Source: Opitutales bacterium (GTDB lineage: Bacteria; Verrucomicrobiota; Verrucomicrobiia; Opitutales; Oceanipulchritudinaceae). From it: a stretch of DNA of 45,657 bases. Of the stretch, positions 1 to 9,238 are shown in pieces (positions within the stretch are counted from its first letter, which is position 1; each line of letters starts with the position of its first letter). Below the pieces are notes generated by a model. That model saw nothing but the letters and a program-made list of their open reading frames with translations. It searched no databases and was not told the DNA's origin. The stretch covers positions 1-45,657 of the forward strand of contig SLLG01000321.1 of assembly GCA_007134215.1 (NCBI GenBank). The letters run 5' to 3'. The position numbers were made by a program, and so were the translations under genes.

Positions 1-134
1 AAGCGGGCCGCGCGCCGCAGCGCCGCCACCCACACCTCCCGCTGCACATCCGCCAGCAAGCGCCGCTTGTGCACAATACGCGTGTAGACATGATATACCG
101 ATATTTCTTCTGATTTGATTCGTAACTGTCCCAT
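1..134 (-). CDS. RAYT (REP-associated tyrosine transposase), N-terminal part cut by window edge
   Basis: Reading leftward from the ATG at 134-132 gives 44 codons without a stop, starting MGQLRIKSEE and continuing to the window edge. It aligns without gaps to the N-terminus of the complete RAYT at 9239-10243, with 30 of 44 residues identical, including the RRLL, DV and REVWVAAL blocks. RAYTs are single-domain HUH/Y1 transposases that act on REP hairpins. The HUH motif and catalytic Tyr would lie beyond the edge, so whether this copy is intact cannot be told. Its own promoter-like sequence lies at 154-181. Confidence 0.85.
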   Translation of the reverse strand, partial: MGQLRIKSEEISVYHVYTRIVHKRRLLADVQREVWVAALRRAAR

Positions 135-138
135 AAAT

Positions 139-156
139 ATTTTGTATTTCTCAGAG
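139..156 (-). repeat. RAYT-upstream motif, copy 1 (CTCTGAGAAATACAAAAT)
   Basis: An 18-nt AT-rich motif ends four bases before the RAYT start codon at 134. The same motif, with few changes, precedes the intact RAYT (9208-9225) and occurs alone at 26943-26961, while its left half occurs at 14290-14306 and 42475-42485. Its left part is half of the palindrome TTCTCWGAGAA. Confidence 0.6.
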
Positions 157-181
157 TTAATCTAGCTTTAGGGAGTGTCAA
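154..181 (-). promoter_or_regulatory. Possible sigma70 promoter of the left RAYT copy
   Basis: On the minus strand there is a perfect TTGACA (181-176), then 16 bases, then TAACTC (159-154). The -10 box runs into the CTCTGAG motif (156-150). If used, transcription would begin about 10-15 bases before the RAYT ATG. The -10 match is only fair. Confidence 0.35.
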
Positions 182-230
182 GGGCTTTTTCAGGACGGTG
201 GATTTTCCGGGTGGGCGGCGCGGGGAGGTG

Positions 231-308
231 GCAACGCTTGCGTTGCGATAGGGACGACCATCTGCGGTACCGGTTGTGGCCGGTCGGGGGCGTACTGCCC
301 CCGTGGCC
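231..308. repeat. Two strong GC-rich hairpins, REP-like, beside the RAYT
   Basis: First hairpin: GCAACGC (231-237), TT, GCGTTGC (240-246), a perfect 7-bp stem. Second: GGGGGC (286-291), loop GTACT, GCCCCC (297-302), flanked by GGCC at 278-281 and 305-308 that can extend the stem. The rest of the 135-396 gap shows no credible gene. RAYTs act on paired GC-rich hairpins, so position next to the RAYT is suggestive; they could also form a terminator-like structure, but no T-tract follows. Confidence 0.5.
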
Positions 309-396
309 GTTGCGGCGGAGAGCCGTGCGGATATTCTGTGCGCTTGGGTCGGCGGTGCTCCGCGGAGGGGGTGGCCGCTGAAAACGCGGAGGCTTT

Positions 397-1392
397 TCAG
401 CGCAGGGGCACTTCGTATTCGAGTGGTTCGCCGGCGAGGTAGCGTTTGCATTCGCCGATCATGGCGCGTCCCATGCGGTAGCACTCGTATCCGAAGCTCC
501 CGGCGATGTGCGGCGTGAGGAATACATTGGGAAGGTCCCAGAGGGGTGAATCTTCCGGCAGCGGCTCGGGGTGCGTGACGTCGATGAATGCCTGCACGTC
601 GGGGCGTGCGCGTAGGAAGGAATCGAGATCACCGGCACGGATGAGCCGTGCGCGTGCGGTGTTGATGAGGGTCGAGCCTTCTTTCATTCGGTCGAAGAGT
701 TCCCGTGTGAACAAGCCCTTGGTTTTGTTGTTGAGGGGTGTGTGAAGGCTCACGACATCGGATGTTTCGAAGAGTTCTTCCAATCCGACGAGCTGCGCGC
801 CCGAGCGTGTGGCGGCGTCGGGGGACACATAGGGGTCGTAGGCGACGAGGTCGACGTCGACGGAGCGTAGTTTTCCGGCGACGAGGCGTCCGATGTATCC
901 GAGGGAGACGAGACCGACACGCGTGCGGTATGCGCCCCGGATGGGCGGCAGTCCGGAGCGGTCGTAGCTGTGCCGATTGTAGCGCCGGGCGGCAAGATGA
1001 ACCACGTTTTTCAGACCGAAGATGATGCAGGCGAAGGTGAATTCCGCGACGGGGATCGCGTTGATGGCGATGGCGCTGGTGAGGCGTACCCGGCTTGATT
1101 TTAGTGTATCCGTGGTGAGGTGGTCTGTTGCGCCCGCCCCGTAGAGGATGAGTTCAAGTTTCGGCAGCGTGGTGAAGAGCTTTTCGTCCGTCGGCGGGGC
1201 GCCCCAGCCGGTAAAGAGGAAACGCACGCGGCTCAGGTCGTGACTGCCCGAGGTAATTTCCTTTGGTGGAATGAGCGGCGGCGGAGAGCCGAAAAGCTCA
1301 GCGATCTGCGCTTGCTCGGCGTCGCTGTAGATCATCTCAAAGGCTTCCGCTCCAAGGGAGTAGACCGCTTCGGGTTGTTGGTTTGTATTCAT
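397..1392 (-). CDS. D-isomer specific 2-hydroxyacid dehydrogenase
   Basis: NAD-dependent oxidoreductase of the D-2-hydroxyacid dehydrogenase family, 331 aa. The Rossmann motif is seen as VGLVSLGYIG, where the usual first Gly of GxGxxG is Ser. The catalytic set follows the family pattern: Arg in NTARARLIR, Glu in VTHPEPLPEDSPL, and His in FLTPHIAGS near the C-terminus. The substrate cannot be named; family members act on glycerate, phosphoglycerate, lactate and sugar acids. The ATG at 1392 is chosen because the protein then begins just before the usual first strand (VYSLG); a GTG at 1437 with AAGG upstream would add 15 residues. It is last in a leftward run after gluQ. Confidence 0.85.
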   Translation of the reverse strand: MNTNQQPEAVYSLGAEAFEMIYSDAEQAQIAELFGSPPPLIPPKEITSGSHDLSRVRFLFTGWGAPPTDEKLFTTLPKLELILYGAGATDHLTTDTLKSSRVRLTSAIAINAIPVAEFTFACIIFGLKNVVHLAARRYNRHSYDRSGLPPIRGAYRTRVGLVSLGYIGRLVAGKLRSVDVDLVAYDPYVSPDAATRSGAQLVGLEELFETSDVVSLHTPLNNKTKGLFTRELFDRMKEGSTLINTARARLIRAGDLDSFLRARPDVQAFIDVTHPEPLPEDSPLWDLPNVFLTPHIAGSFGYECYRMGRAMIGECKRYLAGEPLEYEVPLR

Positions 1393-1518
1393 GGTGTTCT
1401 GCGGCGGGACAAGGCCCGTTAGGGGGATCGTTTTCACGAAAGGCCCTTATTGGAGAAACGGAAAAAGTCGGCGAAGTTGCGCCGGGGGGAGACATACGCC
1501 TGTTTTTGGCGTGAACAC

Positions 1519-2403
1519 TCATACCTGAGGCGCAAATAGTCGTTTATGGAGGGCGCATGGATCTGCCCCCGCCATTCGGATGGCGCGGAGCGATTGGGCG
1601 TCTGTCCGCTTCGCGAGGCGCCGTCCCTGTGCGTCGCGCACGAGTTCGCAGTGGTACCATGCGGGCGCGGTCCACCCAAGGGCCTCGTAGAGGAGCAACT
1701 GGCGTGCAGTGGATAGAAGGAGATCCTCGCCGCGCACCACTTCCGTGATCCCCATCAAGTGATCGTCGACGACGACGGCAAATTCATAAGAAGGAAATCC
1801 GTCTTTGCGCCAGACGATGAAATCTCCAAAGTCGCTTCCGGCGGTGTAGGCTGTGTCGCCGCAGCGTCCGTCGGTGAAGCGAACCACCCGGTGGTCCGGC
1901 ACGCGGAATCGCCAATTGACGCAGCCGGGCTCGGGTGTGTTGAGCCCTGTTCCTGCAGGAGGCCGCAAGGACGGCGGAAAAACGGCCTCACCACCGTTGT
2001 CGTGAGGGGCTGAGAGCGCGTCCCGCACGTCTTTCCGCGAATGCGGGCTAGGGTAGATGCAGCCGGTGTCGCGCAAAGCCGTCCACAGGCTCTGGTAAAT
2101 GCCGAGCCGTTCGCTCTGCGTATAGGGGGCGTGCGGACCGCCGGTGTCCGGACCTTCCGACCAATCGAGGCCGAGCCATGCGAGATCGTCATAGGCGCCT
2201 GTAAAATATTCCGGTTTGCATCGAGCCGTATCGAGATCCTCCATACGGAGAATGCAGTTGCCCCCGGCGTCTCTCGCCCGCCGCCATGCGACGGTGAATG
2301 TGCGCGCGTGTCCGGCGTGGAGCCAGCCCGTTGGACTCGGCGCGATACGACCCCGGTAGGGGGCAGTGGCGCAGCTGCGGTCAGGTGCCGGGCGAGAACT
2401 CAT
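1519..2403 (-). CDS. gluQ: Glutamyl-Q tRNA(Asp) synthetase (GluQ-RS)
   Basis: A 294-aa truncated paralogue of glutamyl-tRNA synthetase lacking the anticodon-binding half. GluQ-RS attaches glutamate to the queuosine base at position 34 of tRNA-Asp. The class I signature is PSPTGWLHAGH (about residues 22-32) and the KMSKS-like loop is LAKRTDA (263-269). Start sits where the family starts, length matches (E. coli about 300). Odd: at the place of the usual Zn-binding CxC the protein reads CIYPSPHSRKD, so the metal site appears lost. A discriminating GluRS is excluded by length. Confidence 0.9.
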   Translation of the reverse strand: MSSRPAPDRSCATAPYRGRIAPSPTGWLHAGHARTFTVAWRRARDAGGNCILRMEDLDTARCKPEYFTGAYDDLAWLGLDWSEGPDTGGPHAPYTQSERLGIYQSLWTALRDTGCIYPSPHSRKDVRDALSAPHDNGGEAVFPPSLRPPAGTGLNTPEPGCVNWRFRVPDHRVVRFTDGRCGDTAYTAGSDFGDFIVWRKDGFPSYEFAVVVDDHLMGITEVVRGEDLLLSTARQLLLYEALGWTAPAWYHCELVRDAQGRRLAKRTDAQSLRAIRMAGADPCALHKRLFAPQV

Positions 2404-2598
2404 TTGTTCGGGGAAATGGATACCGCTGTATTTGCGGACGGCTTATGAATGCGGAGCGGACGGGGCCGCGACAGCGGCGTAATTTTCCCGGCGGCTGTTT
2501 CGGGTGGCGTGCGTGCGCCGCCGGAGATTTGCGGCAGGGCACTCGCAGCTGTCTGTTCCCTCCGGCTCCCGGAAATGCCGGAAGCCGGGGTATGGCCG

Positions 2599-5007
2599 CT
2601 AGTAAAGAAACGGGAATCGCTGCTGAATGCGGACATGGACAGGTTTGCCGTCTTTTATAGCCGGAGAGAATTTCCATTGGGCCAGGGCTTCAATCACGGC
2701 TTCGGAGTATTCCGGGCTGAAGGTTTGCAGGACGCGGATGTCTTCGGCCACCACATCGCCTTCATCTGTCACAACAATTTCCACGAGTATATCTCCCCTG
2801 TAGCCCTTGTTCAGGAAGTTCTCCACGGCGCGTCTTGACATCCGTTGCCGGTGGACGGGCGCGGGCGCCTCGCAAACATCTCCCAGCGGCCAGATGACCG
2901 GTGTGTCCGGCTCAAAGCGAACGGGGACGCGGACGACGGCACCACGGGCGCCGTCGGGCAGTTCCGGCGGCGTGAACCGCCAATCGCGCGCGAGTATGAG
3001 AAGACGCTCGTCGAGGCCGGGGATGCTTCCGCTGACGAGGCGCGGAAAGCGGGCGGCACCGCTCTTGTCTACAAGTACTTTCACGCGGAGTGTCTGCTCG
3101 GCGTGCCGGCGTTGGAGTTCATACGGATACGCGGGAAGCGCAATTTCGAGCGGTTGGAGAGGCGCGTGTAATTCGGACATGCGTGCTGTCTCGGGTGCGG
3201 CGGGAGCGCGACCGGACACGGCTTCCAGCAGTGTGATTGTATCGGCGGCTTCATACCACCGTGCGGCATCGCCGAGCGTGAATCCACGGTCGAACTTGAA
3301 TCTGGCGTCTCCGGCGCTCAGGAGGCTGCCGATGACTGCGGACATGTCGTGCCGCAGTGCATTTTCAATGATGAATTGCGCAGATGGCTTTCGTATGTCC
3401 ACCGAGGCACCGCCCTCCAAGAGGAGGCGGGCTGTTTCGCGGTATCCAGAAGCAGCGGCAATGGCAAGGGGGGTCTCGCCCCCGGCCGTTCCGGCATTCG
3501 GATCGGCACCGAGGCCGAGAAGAACACGGACGGCCTCCGCGTTGTCCGCCGCCGCCGCAAGGTGGAGCGGCCGCACACCGTCCTCGGCCGACGCGTCGGC
3601 ATCGACCCCGTGCGCCGCGAGCCAAGGAATGACCCTCGCGTTCCCTGCCGAGGCAAGGTGAATGAGGTTGTGGCGCCCTTCTATGTCAGGATTGAGCGGT
3701 GCACCGTTTGCTTTGAGGAACTCCAGCATCTCTACGGAGGCGCCGGCCGCGGCCGCGGCGGTCGCCCACTGGCCACCCGCGAACGGCCGGTCTAGACGAA
3801 TACGGAAGCGCTCTACGATAAAACGGGTCACGCCCAGGCGGTCGTCGCGGATGCGCTCGGCGAGCGCGAATTCCGCGTTCTCGCGTTCGAAGGGTGTGCG
3901 GGCGCGCTGTTCGAGAAGAATTTCCGCCAAGTCGTCCCTGCCTTGGTTGATGACCGCGACGGACGGGCAGAACGCCATGGATACGCGGTTGACGACATAC
4001 CCGCCCTCGTCGACGAGTTGGCGGAAGAACGTCCCGTCTCCCGCCATGGCGGCGAAGTAGGTGGGAAGCGCCCGATTGTCTGTGAGTGCGTTTATGCCCG
4101 CTCCGCGCTCGAGGAGGAGGCGGGCGTTTGCCGCGTTCCCCCGCGCGGCGGCGTAGTGCAGCGGAGTCAGTCCTTCCGCGTCGCGCAGGCGTGGGTTTGA
4201 CGAAGGGTGGGCAAGCAAGTGGCGGGCAGCCTCGTTGTCGAGGGTTGCGGCAAAGTGGGTGACGGCCCAGCCGTCTGTGAGTTCATTGGGGCTGATTCCC
4301 GCTTCGAGGGACTGTTCGACCATCTCCACGTCGTTGCGTGCAAGGGCGAATGCCAGACGGTCGGCGATGCCGAACCGTCCGCCGGTGTCGATAAGACCAG
4401 CGCCCGGCTCAAAGATCACGATGACGGGTATGCCTCCCGCGAATCGCTGGCGCGGAAGTCCGTCTTCGTGCGGTCGCAGGTATGAGAAGCGGATGCTTCC
4501 GTCTGCGTTTATCCGGCGCATGCGCAGAATGGCGATGCCGGAATCTGTAAAGACGCCTTTGAGGATAATTCTCCCGGCGTCGCCTGTTCCTTCGGCGGCT
4601 TCCTTGTGCAGCGGGGATTCGGTCGCATGCGGATCCGGCCAGAAGCGCGGAAAGAGGCGGTCGCTCTCCAAGTCTCCGGGGCGCCCGCGGCGTCCGATTT
4701 CGAAGGTAATTCCACGCGGCCACCGCGCCTTTCGCAGGACCACCCACGGGTCACCGCCGAAGCAAAGATCCCTGAGGAGGTAGGATGCGTCGGCGGAGTG
4801 ACCGGGTGGTGCGCTCCCGTTGTTCGCGGGTGTCACCTCAAGGCACCATTGAGTGCCGTCGGATACGATTTCCCATGAGGTCCCATGCCTTTCCGCGACC
4901 GGCTCGGGCTCTGTCGGGGCATTGGCGATATCCCACCATGAATGAGCCGTGGCCGCCGCGAACATCCACGAAAGGGCTACGAAAAGTCGGGCGCAACGAG
5001 ATGACAT
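2599..5007 (-). CDS. Exported ankyrin-repeat protein with two C-terminal TonB_C-like domains
   Basis: About 802 aa from the ATG at 5007, which opens a signal peptide (MSSRCARLFVALSWMFAAATAHS). Roughly residues 235-580 carry ankyrin repeats, the clearest being GLTPLHYAAARGNAANARLLLERGA and VRPLHLAAAADNAEAVRVLLGLGADPNA-like units. Two TonB C-terminal-like domains follow (about 614-710 and 711-802), each with the strand-VDKSG/TDEG-turn-W+F pattern (DWRFTPPE, QWKFSPA). It is probably periplasmic; there is no transmembrane anchor of a true TonB. Function is unknown; the ankyrin part suggests protein binding. A related but short two-domain protein lies at 11398-12147. An upstream start at 5070 would mask the signal peptide. 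Confidence 0.8.
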   Translation of the reverse strand: MSSRCARLFVALSWMFAAATAHSWWDIANAPTEPEPVAERHGTSWEIVSDGTQWCLEVTPANNGSAPPGHSADASYLLRDLCFGGDPWVVLRKARWPRGITFEIGRRGRPGDLESDRLFPRFWPDPHATESPLHKEAAEGTGDAGRIILKGVFTDSGIAILRMRRINADGSIRFSYLRPHEDGLPRQRFAGGIPVIVIFEPGAGLIDTGGRFGIADRLAFALARNDVEMVEQSLEAGISPNELTDGWAVTHFAATLDNEAARHLLAHPSSNPRLRDAEGLTPLHYAAARGNAANARLLLERGAGINALTDNRALPTYFAAMAGDGTFFRQLVDEGGYVVNRVSMAFCPSVAVINQGRDDLAEILLEQRARTPFERENAEFALAERIRDDRLGVTRFIVERFRIRLDRPFAGGQWATAAAAAGASVEMLEFLKANGAPLNPDIEGRHNLIHLASAGNARVIPWLAAHGVDADASAEDGVRPLHLAAAADNAEAVRVLLGLGADPNAGTAGGETPLAIAAASGYRETARLLLEGGASVDIRKPSAQFIIENALRHDMSAVIGSLLSAGDARFKFDRGFTLGDAARWYEAADTITLLEAVSGRAPAAPETARMSELHAPLQPLEIALPAYPYELQRRHAEQTLRVKVLVDKSGAARFPRLVSGSIPGLDERLLILARDWRFTPPELPDGARGAVVRVPVRFEPDTPVIWPLGDVCEAPAPVHRQRMSRRAVENFLNKGYRGDILVEIVVTDEGDVVAEDIRVLQTFSPEYSEAVIEALAQWKFSPAIKDGKPVHVRIQQRFPFLY

Positions 5008-5156
5008 GGCAAGCAGGGTATGCAGAGCCGGCGAATTAAGGTAAAGCTTGAATGCTAAAATTCCGGCCAAACCGTTCCTTGAGGCCGGACGCCGCGCGCG
5101 AAGAATTCGGCGGAGGAATCTTGCGTGTTCCGGATTTCGCGGGCAGCGTTTTGGAT

Positions 5157-6734
5157 ATGCGTGGAGGCTTTTTCAGCAGAGTGGGTGTCGCTTTGATTGC
5201 GCTGGGATTTCTCGCGCTGCTCCTTGGGCAGAGCCCCGTGGATCAGTTGAAGCGGGGCGCGGAGCGCGATGCCGACCGTGCGGAGCAATCCGCCGGAGAT
5301 GCACCCGGCGGGGCGGACGCGCCTGAATCCGCCGCGGAACCGGCGGAGAATGCCGCCGCACCCGGGAACGGCGGCGAGGCCCCCGCACTGGAAGAGACGG
5401 TGAAGGTCTTCGTCATCCCGATCCACGACGTCATTTCGCGCCCCAATCAATTTATCCTGCGCCGCGGCTACAAAGAGGCGATCGACGAGGGCATCGACGC
5501 CGTCATCCTCGATATCAACACGCCCGGCGGTTACGGTAACGTGATGCTCGACATCATGGAGCGCACAGCCGGTTTCGAGGGTCGGACGATCGCTTACGTC
5601 AATCCCGAGGCGATTTCGGCGGGGGCCTTCATTGCTTTCGCGGCGAATGAAATTTGGTATGCGCCGCGCGGCGTCATCGGCGCGGCGGAGGCGGTCGCAG
5701 CGGGCGGCCAGGAGATCCCGGAGGGCATGCGGCGCAAGTTCGAGAGCTATGTGCAGGCGAAGATGCGCGCCATCGCCGACGAACATCCTTTTAAGGCGGA
5801 TGTCATGCGCGCCATGATGGATCCGAACTTTGAGCTCGTGATCGACGGCGAGGTGCTGAGTCCGGAAGGCAGCCTGCTCAGCCTCACGGCCGACGAGGCC
5901 CTGCGCGAATATGGCGATCCGCCCACTCCGCTCTTCGGCGAGGGCATTGCCTCGTCTGTCGAGGATCTGCTCAACCAGCGTTTCGGCGAAGGGCAGTGGG
6001 AGAAGCGCGCATTCGAGATCACGTGGTCGGAGGAACTGGCGAAGTTCATGGATTCGATTGCGCCCATTCTTATCGGCATCGGTTTTCTCGCGCTCTTCAT
6101 CGAGTTCAAGACGCCCGGCTTCGGCGTCTTCGGGGCCGTCGGCATCGCGCTGATTGTCATCGTCTTCCTCAGCAATCACGTCGCCGGGCTCGCGGGCAAC
6201 GAGGTTCTCATCTTTTTCTTCCTCGGGGTCGCGCTTGTCGTCATCGAGATCTTTCTCTTCCCGGGTACCTTCGTCGCGCTCTCGCTCGGGCTCGCCTTGA
6301 TCGTCGGGTCCATCCTCTGGTCGATGGCGGACCTCTGGCCGACGGGCGACGGCGGCGTGCGTATCGAGCCCGAGGCCTTTGTCGATCCGATGATCACATT
6401 CAGTCTTTCTCTCATCATTACTTCGGTGGGGATTGCCGTTTTGTGGAAGTTCCTGCCCGAGAGCTGGGTGCTCAAGCGAATCGCCCTGCAGACGGCCTCG
6501 GCCCAGGCCAACCCCGTCACGGCGGGCGGCGGCACGAGCGCCTCGTCGCGCCTGCCCGACGTCGGTGACGAAGGTGTGGTCATCACGCCCCTGCGTCCCA
6601 ACGGCACAGTCGAGTTCAACGGCGAGCGGTTCGAGGCGGGTAGCGAGTTCGGGACTCTCGACAAAGGCGAGCGGGTCATTGTTACTGGTTACCGCAATTT
6701 CTACCTCCTTGTGGACCGCAAACCTGAAAAATGA
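5157..6734 (+). CDS. nfeD: NfeD long form: membrane-bound ClpP-class serine protease with NfeD OB domain
   Basis: 525 aa from the ATG at 5157. Order: a membrane segment (about 8-24), a low-complexity Ala/Glu linker, a ClpP-like protease domain, about five membrane segments, and a C-terminal OB-fold (GDEGVVITPLRPNGTVEFNGERFEA). The protease core has LDINTPGGYG, catalytic Ser about 154 in AISAGAFIAF, and Lys about 194 placed like the Lys of the Pyrococcus PH1510 Ser-Lys dyad. The family cleaves or handles membrane proteins and is genetically coupled to flotillin. It overlaps the next gene by four bases (ATGA) and heads the NfeD-NfeD-FloA operon. An ATG at 5052 with AAGG upstream would add 35 residues before the membrane segment. 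Confidence 0.85.
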   Translation: MRGGFFSRVGVALIALGFLALLLGQSPVDQLKRGAERDADRAEQSAGDAPGGADAPESAAEPAENAAAPGNGGEAPALEETVKVFVIPIHDVISRPNQFILRRGYKEAIDEGIDAVILDINTPGGYGNVMLDIMERTAGFEGRTIAYVNPEAISAGAFIAFAANEIWYAPRGVIGAAEAVAAGGQEIPEGMRRKFESYVQAKMRAIADEHPFKADVMRAMMDPNFELVIDGEVLSPEGSLLSLTADEALREYGDPPTPLFGEGIASSVEDLLNQRFGEGQWEKRAFEITWSEELAKFMDSIAPILIGIGFLALFIEFKTPGFGVFGAVGIALIVIVFLSNHVAGLAGNEVLIFFFLGVALVVIEIFLFPGTFVALSLGLALIVGSILWSMADLWPTGDGGVRIEPEAFVDPMITFSLSLIITSVGIAVLWKFLPESWVLKRIALQTASAQANPVTAGGGTSASSRLPDVGDEGVVITPLRPNGTVEFNGERFEAGSEFGTLDKGERVIVTGYRNFYLLVDRKPEK

Positions 6735-7201
6735 CCACGATCCTCATCGTTCTCTTTCTTGCCGTAATCCTTTTCTTTCTGGAGATTATCCTGCCGGGCG
6801 GCGTGCTCGGCGTGCTCGGCGGCATCCTCATGCTCGGCGGGGTCTACCTCACTTTCGATGAATACGGTGCCATCGCCGCGCTGTTCGTGCTCGTCGCGTG
6901 CCTCGTCTTCGCCCTCGCGTTCTTCGTCTTTCAGTTCAAGATCCTGCCCAAGACGGCCATGGGCAAAAACATCTTCCTCCGCGGATCCGTACCCGGCGAG
7001 AGCAACGTGAACGAAGGCGGCGATTCTCTCATCGGCGCCGAAGGCGTCGTTCTCACCCGCATGACGCCGAGCGGCGCTGTCCGCGTCGACGGCCGTCGCT
7101 ACGAAGCGCGTTCGCGCACCGGTTTTCTTGAGTCCGGGACGACCGTGAAGGTCGTCGAACGCGATGCCTTCCGCCTCCTCGTTGAGAAAAAAGAGGATTA
7201 A
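6731..7201 (+). CDS. NfeD short form (membrane plus OB-fold protein)
   Basis: 156 aa. Two or three hydrophobic helices fill the first 75 residues (LIVLFLAVILFFLEIILPGG, then GILMLGGVYLTF and LFVLVACLVFALAFFV). A C-terminal OB-like NfeD domain follows (LIGAEGVVLTRMTPSGAVRVDGRRYEA). It has no protease domain. NfeD-b proteins are partners of SPFH/flotillin proteins and lie next to them. Start overlaps the stop of the long NfeD gene, so translational coupling is likely. Confidence 0.85.
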   Translation: MTTILIVLFLAVILFFLEIILPGGVLGVLGGILMLGGVYLTFDEYGAIAALFVLVACLVFALAFFVFQFKILPKTAMGKNIFLRGSVPGESNVNEGGDSLIGAEGVVLTRMTPSGAVRVDGRRYEARSRTGFLESGTTVKVVERDAFRLLVEKKED

Positions 7202-7291
7202 TCCGTTGCACGCGCCGCCGCCGTCCTTTACCTGACAATTGAAAATACCGACCTGCGCCCGGTGGCGGGGGTCTCTGAAAGCTTCCCATTT

Positions 7292-8344
7292 ATGACCATG
7301 AACGCGCTAATAGCCCAAGTATCGCCGTTTTGGACGGTCGTCATCGCGTTGGCCGCGATCGCCGCGATCGTCATCCTCATCATCATCTTCTCGTTCATTA
7401 CGACCTATGTGCGCGCCCTCGTGTCGGGCGCCAAGGTGGGTCTCCTCAACCTCGTCTTCATGCGGTTGCGCGGTGTCCCCTATAAATTGATTGTCGACGC
7501 GCGCATCATGGCCGTCAAAGCGGGGCTCAATCTCACGACCGACCAGATCGAGACCCACTACCTCGCCGGCGGCGATGTCGTGCAGACGATTTCCGGTCTC
7601 ATCAACGCCGACAAGGCGGGGATCCGGCTCGACTTCGACCGCGCCTGCGCCATCGACCTCGCCACCAAGGGCACCGAGAAGTCTATGATCGAGGCGGTCC
7701 GCACCTCCATCAACCCGAAGGTTATCGACTGCCCCAACCCCAAGGCCGGGCGCTCGACGATCGACGGCGTCGCCAAGGACGGTATTCAAGTAAAGGTCAA
7801 AGCCCGTGTCACCGTCCGGTCCAACCTCGACCACTACGTCGGCAGCGCGCAAGAGGAAACAATCATTGCCCGCGTGGGTGAGGGGATCGTCACGACCATC
7901 GGTTCGGCCGAGAGCTACAAGTGGGTTCTCGAAAACCCCGACTCCATCTCCCGCACCGTCCTCAACCGCGGCCTCGATACCGGGACCGCCTTTGAAATCC
8001 TTTCCATCGACATCGCCGACGTCGACGTTGGCGAAAATGTCGGCGCCCAGCTGCAGGAAGCCCAGGCCGAGGCCAACAAGAACATGGCCCAGGCCCAGGC
8101 CGAAATCCGCCGTGCCGCCGCCGTCGCTCTCGAGCAGGAGATGAAGGCCCGCGTCCAGGAGATGCAGGCGAAGGTCGTCGAAGCCCAGGCCCAGGTGCCG
8201 CTCGCAATGGCCGAGGCCCTCCGCGAAGGCAATCTCGGCGTTATGGACTACATGCGCCTCAAAAACATCGAAAGCGACACCGACATGCGCAAATCGATCG
8301 CCGACCCGACGCAGTCCTCGGGGCAGGGTGAGATCAAAAAGTAA
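7292..8344 (+). CDS. floA: Flotillin-like protein FloA
   Basis: 350 aa from the ATG at 7292 (a second ATG two codons later is also possible). One N-terminal membrane anchor ([20 protein letters not shown]), then the SPFH-like core conserved in FloA/YqfA ([41 protein letters not shown]). A C-terminal EA-rich coiled coil follows ([23 protein letters not shown]). FloA forms oligomeric membrane domains. The nfeD-floA pairing matches the yqeZ-yqfA arrangement of Bacillus. The gap to the upstream NfeD gene is about 90 bases. Confidence 0.93.
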   Translation: MTMNALIAQVSPFWTVVIALAAIAAIVILIIIFSFITTYVRALVSGAKVGLLNLVFMRLRGVPYKLIVDARIMAVKAGLNLTTDQIETHYLAGGDVVQTISGLINADKAGIRLDFDRACAIDLATKGTEKSMIEAVRTSINPKVIDCPNPKAGRSTIDGVAKDGIQVKVKARVTVRSNLDHYVGSAQEETIIARVGEGIVTTIGSAESYKWVLENPDSISRTVLNRGLDTGTAFEILSIDIADVDVGENVGAQLQEAQAEANKNMAQAQAEIRRAAAVALEQEMKARVQEMQAKVVEAQAQVPLAMAEALREGNLGVMDYMRLKNIESDTDMRKSIADPTQSSGQGEIKK

Positions 8345-8395
8345 TCCTCTCTCCGGGGCGGAACCGGTCATATCCCGGCTCCGCTCCCGACCTTC

Positions 8396-9157
8396 ATGAT
8401 CCTCACGGCAGGCAGTTTCCTCTGGTTCGCTCAGGGTGGCTTCGATTGGGAAGCCCTCATTCCTTTGGTTTTCATAATCCTCTACGCGCTCAGCCAGATT
8501 ATTGGCTCGCGCAAGAAGAAGGACAAAAAAAAGCCTTCCCAGCCGTCGTCAGCCAGTCCCGCCGAGCGGCAGCAGGAAACGGAGCAAGAGTCGCGCGCCC
8601 GCCAGATACGCGAGGAAATCCAACGCAAGATCGCCGAACGCCGCCAGCAGACAGAGGTCCCCGCCCAGCGCGGTCTCTCCGAAAGTTCTGCGCCGCGCTA
8701 CGACCCGACCCGGCCCGAGCAAGAGCAGCGCCGCACCCCGGCTGCGGCGGCGCAACGCCGCAAGTTGGAGGACAACCGCCGCTCCGCTGGAGATGTGGCG
8801 CGCCGTGAACTCGCCCCGTCCGCCCCGCAAACACCGGCCGACGATCCCACGGCGGCCGTCCACAGGGAGCTGTCCAAACAGCGCGAGCGCCTCACCGCCT
8901 CCCGGCGCGAGCGCGAAGCCGCGCATCGCAAAGCACGCGACATCATGCGCCAGGGACAGAGCTGGGACACCCCCGGGTCCGTCGCCCCCGACTTCTCATG
9001 GGACATCACCGACATGTCCCCCGCGCGCTACCGCAGCGACCTCATCCGCCTCCTCTCCGACCCCGCCGGCGCCCAGAAAGCCGTCCTCTTCCGCGAAGTC
9101 CTCGGCCCGCCCCTCGCCTACCGTGACCCCACCTCGCCCCACGAACGGATCCCGTAG
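8396..9157 (+). CDS. Membrane-anchored, charged coiled-coil protein of unknown function
   Basis: 253 aa, not recognised. One hydrophobic helix at about 16-35 (WEALIPLVFIILYALSQIIG) is followed by a Lys cluster (RKKKDKKKP), typical of a cytoplasmic-side anchor. The middle 140 residues are rich in Gln, Glu, Arg and Ala with runs that could form a coiled coil (REEIQRKIAERRQQ; SKQRERLTASRRERE). The last part (YRSDLIRLLSDPAGAQKAVLFREVLGPPLAYR) is more ordered and may be the conserved segment. It is 51 bases after floA on the same strand, so it is probably the last gene of the NfeD/FloA operon. Confidence 0.7.
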   Translation: MILTAGSFLWFAQGGFDWEALIPLVFIILYALSQIIGSRKKKDKKKPSQPSSASPAERQQETEQESRARQIREEIQRKIAERRQQTEVPAQRGLSESSAPRYDPTRPEQEQRRTPAAAAQRRKLEDNRRSAGDVARRELAPSAPQTPADDPTAAVHRELSKQRERLTASRREREAAHRKARDIMRQGQSWDTPGSVAPDFSWDITDMSPARYRSDLIRLLSDPAGAQKAVLFREVLGPPLAYRDPTSPHERIP

Positions 9158-9207
9158 GATTTAGGATTTTTCTTCTTGCCTCCCCCGGAAAGCCTTCTCT
9201 TTTTTTT

Positions 9208-9225
9208 CTCAAAGAAAATAAAAAT
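9208..9225 (+). repeat. RAYT-upstream motif, copy 2 (CTCAAAGAAAATAAAAAT)
   Basis: The motif ends 13 bases before the intact RAYT start and matches copy 1 at 13 of 18 bases. With the bases before it, it forms a near-palindrome TTTTCT-CAA-AGAAAA. It sits in an AT-rich patch between the FloA operon and the RAYT. Confidence 0.55.
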
Positions 9226-9238
9226 CAAAGCAAAAGCC

